Below are positions 1 to 11,490 of a stretch of 64,000 nucleotides of DNA, piece by piece; positions within the stretch are counted from its first letter, which is position 1; each line of letters opens with the position of its first letter. The stretch is from contig JBHGNT010000010.1 of NCBI GenBank assembly GCA_043228905.1, positions 3,534,001 through 3,598,000 on the forward strand. Direction: 5' to 3'. Below the pieces are notes generated by a model. It worked only from the letters and a program-made list of their open reading frames with translations. It was not told the DNA's origin and searched no databases. Origin of the DNA: Azolla caroliniana. Taxonomy: Eukaryota > Polypodiophyta. Both the position numbers and the translations under genes were made by a program.

Positions 1-1240
1 CATCCATGTATATAGTCTAGAGTACATGTCAAACCTTTGAAGACTTTTTAAGGTCTAGAAATGGGAGGCACCTCAATTCAATAGGTCACCTACCCAATAT
101 CAATAAGTGAGTTCAGCATTTATATGCTTCATAGACAATGTTGTTCCTCGATCTATAATTGTTATCTTATAAATTATTGTGTTAATCTCGTTGTAGGTAC
201 ATGCAATATGTTGTATACTTTTGACGATAAAAATAATGTCATCACGCATCCATCACTGATTTTTCTTTACAATAATGGCCCACTTTGCAGATCTCGTTCT
301 ACATTACCTACTTAATGAATTGAAGTTTGTAAATAGATTAAGGGTTGAGAAGCTGCCAGTCACCATTGCTTGAGCTAATAAAAGTATGTATGAAGAACTC
401 CAATTATCCTAATTATATAGGTGAAAGACCAAACAAGCAATATTTGAGTCGTGACTTGTGTCCTCTAACATTTTATTCACTCATAATAAATACTTGAGTT
501 GGCCAAGGTTCCTGTTGGTTTTACTAAACATGGAAGCTAACATCTTGAATTTGGATCCATGATATGAGGCCACTATAGGTCATACACGTAAATTTAAAAT
601 GTTATATAACCTACTTTTCCAATATTTTAAAATGGAAGGTAGATTTTTTGTCATGCCCCTTATGTTCTCTTGTTTCAATAAAGCTATATATCTTAAAGAG
701 CACAATTCATGAATTTTAACATCGGACACAATTAATGTGTCATAGAAGGGAGAGCAAAGCACAGATGTACATTTTTTTATGGTTGTGAATTGTTGGATAT
801 CATGTATCGCCTCCTTTTCATCAAGTGTGTTGCTGCGTCACGTATTGTTTTCTCTCTTTAACTTTCTTTTCTAAAGGGACTAGTTAATGGAAGCCTTTGT
901 GAAATGTCTCATGCTGTATAGATTCATTTTCTACGAAATTCAAGTGGTTGATTTGTATGTTTGGCTACAATTATCCATTAGTTAGTTGTTCACGTGTTCC
1001 AAGTGACACATGCATTTTATGTGAAGGAATAAGCAAGAATTTCTTCCTCCAATGGAGACCCTCAACAGGAACATCTTTTCAAGTGAGACAAGCACCGACT
1101 TTTGTTTCTTGTCATTGATTTAGGATATACATATGATGTGTAAAAACATAAAGAAGTACTACAGAAATATAATAGTGTGGCATTTCATTCTTCTTTATGT
1201 CCATGTGCAACTTTCAAAAAAACGAGCCTTTGTCTTTCAC

Positions 1241-1410
1241 CATTGTTTGTTGATTATATATATGATATTATAGATGCGAATCCTTTCAAAATAGTACAGT
1301 ATAAAATACAGAAAACAACTCTTTCAACATTGTTTGTTGATTATATATATGATATTACAGATGCGAATCCTTTCAAAATAGAATAGTATAAAATACAGAA
1401 AACAACTCTT
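1241..1410. repeat. Two-copy 87-bp tandem duplication
   Basis: The segment beginning at 1241 is repeated immediately from 1328. The period is 87 bp, and only a few substitutions separate the copies (for example attatag versus attacag and gtacag versus gaatag). It is non-coding. Confidence 0.9.
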
Positions 1411-1750
1411 GACATCCTCATCGAACACAAGACACAAGAATAGGATCCCAATGCCCACTCATGTTTGAGCTCTGCTCCCCATGAGAGTAATTTGATGTAT
1501 CATGAAGTGGGATTTAAAATAAAAACAAGAACAATATGAATATATGCTTTCTTGATAATCCATCATATATCCAACAAGTATTAGAGCCAATTTGAAATAT
1601 GAAACCAAGTCTAAAGGTTGAATAACCGTTGGAATTCTATGAGGCAAAATTACATTAAAGGGTGTGTTATTCAAAGGTCAAAGATATGATGATCCTTCCA
1701 TTCCACTTTGTTATTCTCTAAATTAAGAAAACACTAATCCTTCACACTAA

Positions 1751-2395
1751 AGAACACATTAAACCATAATGGCACAATTAACCGTACACGCACATCGAGA
1801 TTATAAGATAAATGCGGGTACATATAGGTCAAGATTGATGACGTGGTGATCAAAGGTAGAACATTGTTATGGAGTATGATATTTAGACTCATGAACTTGT
1901 TCAAGGAGAAGTATGCACAATTAATTAATCTCTTTGTTTGTGTGTTTCCGAGTCACTTGCCGCCGTCCCTGCGGTGTAGGCCCTAGGAGGTGTCTCATAC
2001 TAGCCAAAATTGACGGGCACCATTTTTAGCTATAGGTATCTGCTTATATTGAGTAGTCAACCCGGTATGCTAAGTAACTAATCTCATTTTCTTGTACTTG
2101 TTTGGAGGGAGATTTCTCGATTTGTATATAAGCCTCGTGTGCAGTCTTTTTGTAATAATCCTTCCTAACTAATGGGAAAGTAGCTTCATTTTGGAGAAAA
2201 ACAGAACACATTAAACCATAATGGCACAATTAACCGTACACGCACACCGAGATTATAAGATAAATGCGGGTACATATAGGTCAAGATTGATGACATGGTG
2301 ATCAAAGGTAGAACATTGTTATGGAGTATGATATTTAGACTCATGAACTTGTTCAAGGAGAAGTATGCACAATCAATTAATCTCTTTGTTTGTGT
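1751..2395. repeat. 193-bp direct repeat pair separated by 259 bp
   Basis: Positions 1751-1943 and 2203-2395 are the same length and differ at about three positions by eye (acatcg/acaccg, gacgtgg/gacatgg, aattaatt/aatcaatt). The unrelated 259 bp between them includes a relatively GC-rich patch near 1960-2020. Neither copy encodes a recognisable protein. The pair could be a segmental duplication or short terminal repeats of a small non-autonomous element. No matching target duplication was evident. Confidence 0.85.
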
Positions 2396-3994
2396 CATAA
2401 CACACTTTGAAAAGAATGTGAGCTAAGTTGTATGGAAACAATGTACAAAGGGTGGACAAAGGGATGGTTTTTGGCCTAGCTTGTATCGGCGATTGCAAAT
2501 TGTCTATTCAAAGAAGAAGAAGATTTCATGGTTTGGCTCAATATATGCAATACAATGTGTGAAGCGTGAGCCTTTGCATCTCTCCTAAATAGTAAGAAAC
2601 AATCATGGTACATCCCATTCTCAAAAACATTTTATCATAACTTGCACCCATCAAAACTCGCATTTTTGCTTATGTGGGAGTATTCAGTTTTTTGCTTGCT
2701 TCCAATGTAATTTTAGGAAATCAATGTCACAATCTTTTTGGACCTTCTCCATGTACTCAACAACTCTTTCTATGCCCATGATCTTAATGGAAAGTGATCT
2801 AATCTCATGAAGAAGGAGCATTTGTTAACATTTCTATGCCAACTTTAAGAAACTTCTTAAGAAAAGGTTTTGGAGATTTTCAACCTCTTCCCAAATGGAC
2901 TTAAAGATGTTACCACACCATAGAGTAGCATTTTTATCACCAATGTGTCAAAGACATACTTCATGAGAGCATGATTTTTGATTAATCTTGTCATTGCATT
3001 GTTAAATATGTAGCACGATCCATAAAGATAACAACATTGGCAAGACTAAGAAAAAAAAGGGATAGAACAAATTTGTTTTGGCAAAATGGCCACCCAAATG
3101 TGAAAAGGGACAAACCCTATGTAAAAAAGCAATAGACATTTTTTTTATTACTTTATTACTTATTCTTCCATCTTTAGTTTTGACCCAGTAATAGTCTAAG
3201 CATGAGCTAGCTCTCTCCTTCCCCTTGGTTCCACGTAAATCTTAGTGAGTTGAGTGATAGGTTTAGTGTTAAATAGCCAAACCTTACTCACTTCTTTCTT
3301 TGTATGTGTTGTGTGACATTCTTAATCAATTGAGGTGTGGCTATTGCTATTACTAATAAACTATTGTTTTAGGATTAAAAGTTTTCCAAGACATTCAATG
3401 AGCTTTTGTACATCTCCTAAAGTGTTTGTTAAAACATCACATCAGCCACACATTAAGAACTTATTGAATGGAGTTTCTTTACATAAAGGCCACTTTGTGG
3501 AATCCAAGATAAGGTCTACCTATTTAGGGGTGAGCTGAGCAAGGGGTGTCAATTGTTCTTAACATACCGACAAGTGTTAAACACTTTATTGAAATAACTT
3601 AATTAGAATCACAATAAATTTAACACAACTCGTTTAACTAAATAAAGAAGAGGAAATGAGAAGAAGGAATAACCCACACATTAGATTATTTTATTTCACT
3701 TTGCACATTACAAGATATTAGTGCAAGGATTAGTGTAAATCCCTTAACACTAATTGTTGGGTCCACACACACAAACACAAAGCCCAATCCTAAAGTTGGG
3801 AAGCTATGCCCTTTTCTTTATACATCTTCGCGTTCAATGTTATATTGATGGCAATACCACCAAAAAGGTATGATGAGTGAAGCATAAGATAAGTTCTTAA
3901 CATATATAACAAAAGCACGATAATTGCAATCCTAGTCATGAATCATAACTTCTTCAATGAAATATTGCCCTATTATTAATTCATTGAGCATTTG

Positions 3995-4310
3995 CTAAAA
4001 TTCATCAATGCATCAACCAAATAGAGTTGGTGAGGGTGGGCGTTTTTGCCCAACATCAATAATGTTAGTGAAAAAAATGTATTTCCATTTCGACATACAC
4101 TTGCCATGCTACCTTCTCATAAATGTTAGAAATTGCAGGCACACTGGTATTGCAAGTTCTTCCATGGATCTCCAAAACTGTTCAGGGGGCACCATATTAA
4201 AACCTTCCTTAAAAGTCTATAAAGCAACAATAAAATCATTTACTATTTAAATGACTTAATTCATTTGCATTCAAAGAATAACAATGTGGTCAATGGTGTT
4301 AAGACGTTTT
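3995..4310 (-). mobile_element. Decayed LINE reverse-transcriptase fragment (copy 1)
   Basis: Translating the minus strand and allowing frame changes gives a series of non-LTR reverse-transcriptase signatures in the right order. They are R..TIDHI near 4300, then FNMVPPEQFWRSMEELAIP around 4140-4200 (family form KAFD.VPR..LW..ME.LGIP), then AISNIYEKV, and finally a GVKQGCPLSPTLFG-like block read as VGQKRPPSPTLFG near 4020-4050. Stops and at least one frameshift interrupt it, so it is dead. The same fragment recurs at 8850-9130. The assignment rests on motif order, not on a search. Confidence 0.65.
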
Positions 4311-5824
4311 TGAAAAAATTGTTTAACTTTTATGCCATATTACTACTCTGTTTAGCACGTGTACTTATTTTTTCTTCCATCACTTTGCCATAAGAGAGTG
4401 GACTATGACTAGATAAATGTTGTAGAAATCAATGCATGTATTTGAAAGGTTGGGTGGAACCACCAAGGTTCGAGAACTAGGGAAGGCAAGGTTGAATATT
4501 GTGTGTTTAAAGTTTGTTAAAGTTGAACATTTATGATGATGGAAAGTCCCCCTCCAACTATTTTGCTTATTGGTATGTGTAGGAGCACTTTAGAATTGCC
4601 CTCGTTGAATGTGTGCATATGGGTGCATAAGTATGAATTAACTTGCCCTAATGTTGCTTGTATGGGGAATGTGTGCTCGTGCTTGTGGATGCCTGAGAAG
4701 GTGCCAAAGTGTGTTTTTGCGATTGAAAGTTGCGCATATGTGTTTGTGTCCATATATGTATGCACTTAGTGTTGAGTCCTTTGGTTTTCGTACTTATATT
4801 CACTTGTGAGTGATTGTATATGTTTGTGCCAAAGGGCGTGGCGTATAAAGGTGTATGCGTGAATGATTACATCTATGTGTGAGAGCAAATGTGGATGTGT
4901 TTGCTCTCGTGTGTATGTGTGCACATAATGACTCATGTATGTGCTTTTGTGTGTAGTAATGCCTCAATATATATGTGTGAGTAAACATGTATATATACAT
5001 GTGTATGATAAGAACAAGGGGGCGTTTTAAGATAAAGTAATGAGTGTGCTTAGGTTCACATGTATGTAGTTGTCTAAACACATGAGTTTATGTGGAAATA
5101 CATTTGTGTGTTGCTAGAAAAGTGAGGGTGGGAGTTTTGTAATTGTATGTTGCCACTTACGTGATTGTGTATATGTGTGTGGTTAAATGTAATTATATGT
5201 AATTATATGTGTGTAGGTTGGGGGAGGAAGTGACACTAAACAAGATATTGGGGCGAAGGTATTCTAGAAACATAAAGTTCCCTACCTCTCCATGTTCATG
5301 GGTAAGGTTCTTGAGGGGGTTAGGTTGTGTGTGAGAGGGAGAAGTAGGGGGGTATATTGGTGTGAAGTCTAGGCTTGGATAGTCAAGGGGTAAGGCTTGG
5401 CAGTGTGGTTTGGGACAAAGACATTGGGCATCAACAATTGCAAGAATTTGCAACTATTGTTGCGTTGATGAGCGACAAGACCATCACACACTATTTACCT
5501 GCTTCTCGATTGAAGAGCATCTCTCTGTTGCTAGCTCTAGGCCTTTTAGCTAAGGCTTACATAATGTTGATTTAGGAACTTCGTCTTAATTAGGGCTGAT
5601 TTCTTAAATTGACCTAGAGCTAATTGAGGGGGGTGTCCCTAGGTCCAAATAGGGGGTTACTCACGAGTCACATATGAAATAGGGGGTCCTTTGAGACTAA
5701 AAAGAGGGGTTGGGGGGTTGGGCTAGGGTTGAAATGAAACTCCTAACATATTTTACCATGGAAGGGAAAAGAAAAGAACACTTCCAATGCTTGGATTTGG
5801 TCCCACAAATTCCGTCAAGACCGT

Positions 5825-5890
5825 TAGGGAGTGACTTAGTGGTAGAGTGTCAATCACTTAGAAGCATAGGTTTGAATCCTGCCTCCCAAC
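5825..5890 (+). repeat. tRNA-like (possible SINE head) segment
   Basis: The plus strand has a box-A-like TAGTGGTAGAG near 5839 followed about 30 bp later by GGTTTGAATCC, close to the pol III box B consensus. A full tRNA cloverleaf is not apparent, so this is more likely a tRNA-derived SINE relic than a tRNA gene. Chance resemblance cannot be excluded. Confidence 0.35.
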
Positions 5891-8229
5891 AAAGTACCTT
5901 GATAAGTAACCACCAAGTTCCTCAATTGAGAGAAAATGAATTTCCACAATTACTGTGCTTAAGTATATACCAAAGTGGCCCTTCATTACTTTGAGCCACA
6001 CCATGCACACATTGAATGATAAACCCCCAACATATAGTTTGGAATAAATTGCTATGGTATCTATAAAAACCCCATCTTACATTAAATTTTGAGGGAAGGT
6101 GAATCCATATCTACAAGAGGTTTAAGAATATCAGAACCCTTTTGCTTAAATAGAGAAACGATTAGGATGAGAAGGATTTTTCGAGGGATATCCTTGAGTT
6201 TCAACATATAGCAATGCTAAGATTAACAACAATGTTGCCTTGGTTGTGATAGGCCTCCCATGCACCCTTGTACCCCATTATTCCAATTGTTGGGGCAAAG
6301 TTGGACAATCAAATCACTTGTTAGCTTATAGAATTATAATTGATCTAAAACATTGCACGAAAGGATTGGGCCAACATAAATTGTTTTGACAAATGCAAAG
6401 AGACTCCATCACTATTCTTGGGTTATATGTGATCCACTTATTTATCTCTCACTTTATGTCAAGATTTTATCCAATTTCCACTTTGACTATGGTTCATCTC
6501 ATGTTGTAGTATAAGATAAAAACATATTAGTTACCCACAAATGTGTTTCCCCCATTTTATGTTGCAAGGCTCTCTTCCGGCATATAGATCCTTAATACGT
6601 GTTTTAAGCCCAAAAAACAAAATGCAATTCTTGACTAGATCACTTGACTTGGTTTGATTTTATACAAATTCCTTCATCTACTTAACACGTATCTTTAATA
6701 TTATTTGATAGAACCCATATAGATATGAAATTACATGGATGACATACTACCTCGTTTTCATAGACATAACAATGAACTGACTTTGAGAAACCAAATATGA
6801 AAACCGAGAAATAACAAAGACGCAAATATTAAGAGTAAGTTATAAATCTTAATTAAATAAGACTTTACGATTACACTTTCAAAACCAACTCATAAATGTG
6901 GCACGTACATCGTATATTTTTGGCATTGATGTGTGGACGTAAAGTAATAAATAAAAAATATAATGTTCTTGCATCTTATCTACCCGCACTGGAACACATG
7001 GACATGAAGACAATGAAAGCCAACAAACAACAATTATATGTGGGGTTGTTGTTAATTAATTAGGATTAAGAAAAAGCTCAAAGTTAATGATACACATGAT
7101 GTCCAAATTTGCAATGCCACCCATTAGAAGATGTCGCCTCCATGAGTGGGCATGCATAAACAATGAGACATTTGGTCAACGTAACATGGAATTTCAAAGT
7201 GGTGTTAGAAGTAAAACAATTACCAAATTCAATCTTGAATCTCATGACCGGGACTCCTGTAAACTTGATCCCCTAGAGCTTTTTCGCTACATGCAAATAT
7301 AACATCGTCAATTTTGACAACATGATCAAATGAAGCATAAAACATTGAGGACATACGTGAGTAGCATTCTTCACTTGCTTTATAAAAGTTTCATTAAGGT
7401 GATGCGATGAGCACTTTAGGTTGTAACATATACCTTTTTGTCATAAACCAAGTTTTTAATACTGTCATTTACATACAATCAGCCACATGAAAATGAATTA
7501 CCACTCAATAAAAGCTTCAAAAGCCAGTAGCATTTGCTAAGGTCAAATCTTGATGACAACATATCAATTGAATGTATGAGGGAGAGAGAGATGGGGAAAA
7601 GAATGATTCGAATGGGACATGCTTTTTCAATACAATGGTTAAGAATACCAAACACAAAGGCTGGCATGGTCAATTGCTAAGCCATTTGGATTGTTATATC
7701 ACATTGTTAACAAGGATAGCTTTGTCAACCTTCCAATGTGTTTTCACATCACGTACTAGAGCTTTTCCCTCCCCACTATATAGAACAATATTTAACGACC
7801 TTAGGTATTGGGGTTTGCGGTACAATCGAAGTATACGAAATCAATTCTTGTTTGATTGTCTCCATGAAATACCATAACTATTAGGTAGTAGCAATCCCTC
7901 AATGGAGTTACCTTTATGTTAGCTAATCGTACACCACCGTGCAGAGCTTATCTTGCCATAAAATCCTCACTATCATAAGAAGGACTAGGGTTCTTGTGGT
8001 ATTGTGATTGTATGTATTGCATGGTTTATCATTGTTTTGAAGTTTCACAAGCATAACCCTTGTTATGGAGTTGTTGACAATTGACTTAATATCCATACAA
8101 AAGTTTCAAAATACACTCATAAGCTTTTATACATGTAAATAATTAGATAACTAACTAAGGGTTAATTAGTGTTTAATTAGGTGAGTAGTTAATAACGTAT
8201 GTGATTAAGCAACGGAAGGTTAGGTGATA

Positions 8230-8256
8230 TGTGTGTGTGTGTGTGTGTGTGTGTGT
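8230..8256. repeat. (TG)n microsatellite
   Basis: An uninterrupted TG dinucleotide run of about 13 units in otherwise AT-rich spacer. Confidence 0.95.
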
Positions 8257-8849
8257 ATGAGAGAAAGAGAGGAAGTACACTTCGGAACAATAAGACAAGA
8301 TGGGGGATGATTAACACAAGTGTAGCTCAAGGAACTCTGGCTTGTATTATAAAAAAAACATTAAGTTACAAAAATACCCACAATGAGGTATATATACATA
8401 TCATGTGCAAGGGTGCACATGTGTGAGGAGAATATAGGTACAAGGATGGAAGTCCTATATTAAATGTACTTGGTAGTGGAGGATATAGAATGTATCCATA
8501 CTTAAGTACAAGTATAAAATCCTATCAATGGCTTTGAAGTCAACATACTAACTAGATTCTATGTATGTCACTACTAAGTTACACATTTGATAAAATAACT
8601 AAACCTAGTTAACAAAATTCCTAAGCCTAGTTGAGCTTGATATCTCAACAATACATCTACTACAACATTTAAAAAAAGTGCCACATCATCTCCATTTGTG
8701 AAGAACGTTTTGCAGTATTTTCATGCTCCCACTTCTTCTTCTTCTTCTTCCTCGTCATCGTATTCTTCTTCCCTAGACCCATTTACACGTAAGTATGTGC
8801 ATCCCCAATGATAAATTCCATGATGCATCATTGCTCATTTGTTCCAACT

Positions 8850-9130
8850 TCCAACTTTATCAATGCATGAACCAGAGAGAGATGGTGAGAACGGACCTTC
8901 TTGCTTAAAACTAATAATGTTACTAAAAAAAACTAAAATTCTATGTAACATGCACACATAACGTATCACATTCTTATAAATCCAAGAAATTACAACCACA
9001 TAATCATTTGGTATCCTCTATAGTTTGATGCATCTCCATAGATGCTCATGGGCTACCACATCAAGAGCTTTCTTGAAGTTTACGAAGCAAAATATTATCC
9101 TTTACCTTTCAATAGATTTTCCTTCATTAA
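8850..9130 (-). mobile_element. Decayed LINE reverse-transcriptase fragment (copy 2)
   Basis: The minus strand reads FVNFKKALDVVAHEHLW, then RIPNDYVVVISWIYKNV, then a block ending QEGPFSPSLSGSCID. These correspond in order to the non-LTR reverse-transcriptase motifs FVDF.KAFD.VPR..LW, .IP..Y..AIS.IYE.V and GVKQGCPLSPTLFG..ID. It has a stop after the second block's first residues and no catalytic YADD segment in view. It is homologous to, but diverged from, the copy at 3995-4310, which suggests an old LINE family in this genome. Confidence 0.65.
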
Positions 9131-9564
9131 CACTTATGTTGTTTTCAAAAACCAACTTGTCCATAAGTCCTCTCACAACTCTTTTGAGCTCATACACTTA
9201 AGTTAGCTTCAATTTTACATCCAAATAGATTTTCATGAGAGAACTTGCCATTATTATCTAATAGTTGTTTATGTTATTTTTGTCTCCCACCCACTTTATG
9301 TAAAGGTTTCCTTCAATTTGAATAGTGATGCAAGCAATGTCATAATTACAATTAAACATGTCAGTGATCCAAACACATACTACATGATACCTTGATATAC
9401 CTCCTCTTGTCAATTTGAGCATTTCGGCTCTCATACCTTGAAGGTCTTGTGCCTTTTGAGAGACCAATTGCTTAAGTCTTATGCATAGAACCTCAACAGT
9501 AAAACAATAAGATGTGTGAAACAGAACCAAAACACATTCATATTTCCCTCATTTAATTGATTGA
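9131..9564. other. Spacer between LINE remnant and retrotransposon
   Basis: No gene recognised. A 90-codon minus-strand open frame at 9258-9530 has no domain I can identify and probably occurs by chance. Confidence 0.5.
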
Positions 9565-9569
9565 ATAAG

Positions 9570-10017
9570 TGTCAGAACCAAGACAGAAGATCGAGTGACA
9601 GAAGAAAGATATAAAGAGATCACAAGAAGAAAGGAATGAAATGATAAGAGAAGAATGAATGTATTAAAGTAGAATGAGAATGGATACAAGATAGGCGATG
9701 AGAGCTTAAGACCGGTGTTGATTCGAATTGATTTGAGAATACATGTATGCCCCTATTTATAGGTTCCTATAGAATAGCCTAGAGATTTCAATAATGTTGT
9801 CGAATGTTCTAGACCTAGAATATTCTAAGATGTTCTAGGATATTCTAGAATGTTCTAGAATGTTCCAGAGTATTTACAATAATCAATGTATTACAAGAAG
9901 TAGCTTTTATCATCTCATATGATCATAGGCTATCTTAATGGTTGGGTTCTTGATTATGTATTACAAGGTCTTGGGTTCAAGCCTAGGTGAAGCCATGATA
10001 TTCATGTATTCATGACA
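9570..10017 (-). repeat. 3' LTR of the chromovirus
   Basis: It starts TGTCAG and ends TGACA on the plus strand and matches 14863-15311 over its whole length. In element orientation it lies after the chromodomain and a purine-rich tract, so it is the 3' LTR. It contains a copy of the TATA motif (9753-9762) and the TTC/GAA array (9818-9870). Confidence 0.95.
9818..9870. promoter_or_regulatory. Heat-shock-element array in the 3' LTR
   Basis: Eleven units in strict 5-bp spacing alternate between GAA-like and TTC. Eight are exact (GAA or TTC) and three are one-base variants (AGA, GGA, GAG). The core reads TTCtaGAAtgTTCtaGAA. Three alternating units suffice for the established heat-shock factor binding site. 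A further GAA/TTC pair lies at 9802-9809, one base out of register. Confidence 0.8.
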
Positions 10018-10030
10018 CTATCTCCCCTTC
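10018..10030 (-). promoter_or_regulatory. Polypurine tract
   Basis: The minus strand reads GAAGGGGAGATAG immediately before the 3' LTR's TG. That is the expected position and composition of the plus-strand primer of an LTR retrotransposon. No standard primer-binding site matching initiator tRNA-Met was seen inside the 5' LTR edge (about 14840-14862). Confidence 0.8.
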
Positions 10031-10059
10031 GAGAACGACAAGTGGAAGTCGGCGTTAAC

Positions 10060-10330
10060 AATGTAGGGCCCGATTTGTTTGGATAGCAACGATGGAAGTC
10101 GTCGACAAGAGCTTGAGCATTAGAAACATTATTGACGGGTTCCCAAGTGCGATCACTCGGAGGATAGCCTACCCAATCAACAAGATAATAGAGCTTATTG
10201 TGCACAATCTTAGAATCAAGAATAGTAGCTACCTCATACCTCATATTCGGGGCTGTCAACAAGTTGGACATAGAATCAAGAATAGTAGCTACCTCATACC
10301 TCATATTCGGGGCCGTCAGCAAGTTGGACA
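10060..10330 (-). pseudogene. Chromodomain at the integrase C-terminus
   Basis: The open frame shows YEVATILDS, then YYLVDWVGYPPSDRTWEP and an acidic helix with LVDDFH. This matches the chromodomain fold: an aromatic near the N-terminus, a second aromatic in W.GY, and the WEP turn before the helix. Chromodomains in this position are known to steer integration toward particular chromatin. The first strand is duplicated in tandem (see 10211-10330), so the domain begins with two copies of the same 20 residues. Confidence 0.85.
10211..10330. repeat. 60-bp in-frame tandem duplication inside the chromodomain
   Basis: Positions 10211-10270 and 10271-10330 are consecutive 60-bp copies differing at two bases (gctgtcaac versus gccgtcagc). 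Sixty is a multiple of three, so the duplication adds exactly 20 residues without breaking the frame. Confidence 0.95.
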
Positions 10331-11490
10331 GGGGGCGGAGGTGGCATGACTCGATTCAGAATGGAAGAGGTGCGAGAAGGTTCCAAAAGAGAGCTATGAA
10401 AGACTGGGTGAAGCCGCATGTGTGTAGGAAGGTTAGGATCAAAGGTTGCATCATTAATCCGCACCATGATGAGAAAAGGACCTAAATGTTGATAATCGAG
10501 TTTCTCACAGTGTTGGGTAGTCTTGATGTGACGACAAAGCGACCATACTCGGTCACCAACCTTAAAAGGACACTTAAGACGATGTCGATCTGCATTAGTC
10601 TTATGTTGTGCTTGAGCTGTCTGAAGATGTGAAGATAACACTAACTGGATCCGATGTAGTCGATGAAGGTGATGCTCAACACTAGGGTTTTGTGCGACCT
10701 TGGGAAGATCTAGGATACACCATCGAGGATGGTTGCCGGTGTAGGCAAAGAAAGGTGACAACAACCTTGGTAGAAGAGTAAAATATTACTCCAATCATCT
10801 TGTTGATAATTGATGAAGCAACGAAGATAATGCTCGAGCGTTTGATTTGTGCGCTTTGTTTGTCCGTCGGTTTGTGGATGATAAGCCGAAGAGAGTTTGC
10901 AAGAAATTTTGAGGCCTGTCCATAGGTGCTTCCAAAAGTAAGAGATAAATTGAGGACCACGATCGCTAATTGTATTGTTTGGAAGACCATGATGTCAAAA
11001 CACTTCACACATAATGAGATCTACGGTTTCCTGACTACTGATGCTCTTTACACATGGTAAAAAATGCACCATCTTGGTAAATCGATCAATTACTATTAAA
11101 ATAGTATCAAATCCTTTTGAAGGTGGCAGATTTGTAATGAAATCCATAGAAATAGACTACCATGGCTTAGTTGGAGGCGGTAATGGTTGTAACAAGCCAT
11201 AAGGATTATGCTTGTGTCTTTTGGCTTGGCAACATGTGTCACATGTACGAACATAATCTTCGACAAAGTTTTGCAAATGAGGCCACCAAAACGAGTGCTT
11301 CACCAACTCCATGGTCTTGGCAATTCCAAAATGTCCAGCGATAGGGGCATCATGACAATACTCCAATACTTGAAGGCGGGGTGATCCATCAGGGACGTAA
11401 AGGAGATTCTTGTAAAAGAGTAAGCCATCTTGCCATTTGAATTCCTGATAGTATTGAGATGGCCCTTCCAATGTGAGCAAGATGCATGGC
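10331..11490 (-). pseudogene. Integrase, broken
   Basis: The N-terminal zinc-binding H..H/C..C module is visible near 11230-11375 (HDAPIAGH ... CDTC). The core follows in another frame, with MDFI and VIDRF near 11080-11145 and SDRGPQF near 10940-10965. The motif [11 protein letters not shown] near 10857-10890 is followed by Lys (codon 10854-10856) where the family's catalytic Glu normally stands. A GPF-type module (LGPFLI, HPVFHSS) lies near 10390-10510. Stops and frame changes separate the parts. As it stands it cannot supply integrase activity. Confidence 0.85.

Larger units (their letters stand above)
1..3994. other. Gene-free AT-rich spacer
   Basis: No reading frame here shows a recognisable domain or a plausible exon chain; all open frames are below about 80 codons. 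The stretch holds the 87-bp tandem duplication and the 193-bp direct repeat pair listed separately. The remainder looks like old, diverged repeat DNA. Confidence 0.6.
4311..8849. other. Gene-free spacer with GT-rich low-complexity DNA
   Basis: No gene is supported. Positions 4590-5220 are strongly enriched in TG/CA dinucleotide steps (tgtgtgtatgtgtgcac-like text), which opens spurious reading frames on both strands. Positions 5825-5890 look tRNA-derived (listed separately), and 8230-8256 is a TG microsatellite. A short CTT run lies at 8732-8750. Confidence 0.6.

Noticed and set aside
4517-5081. Frames of 80-93 codons on both strands in GT-rich DNA
   Set aside because: Low-complexity TG/CA composition removes stops; no domain seen.
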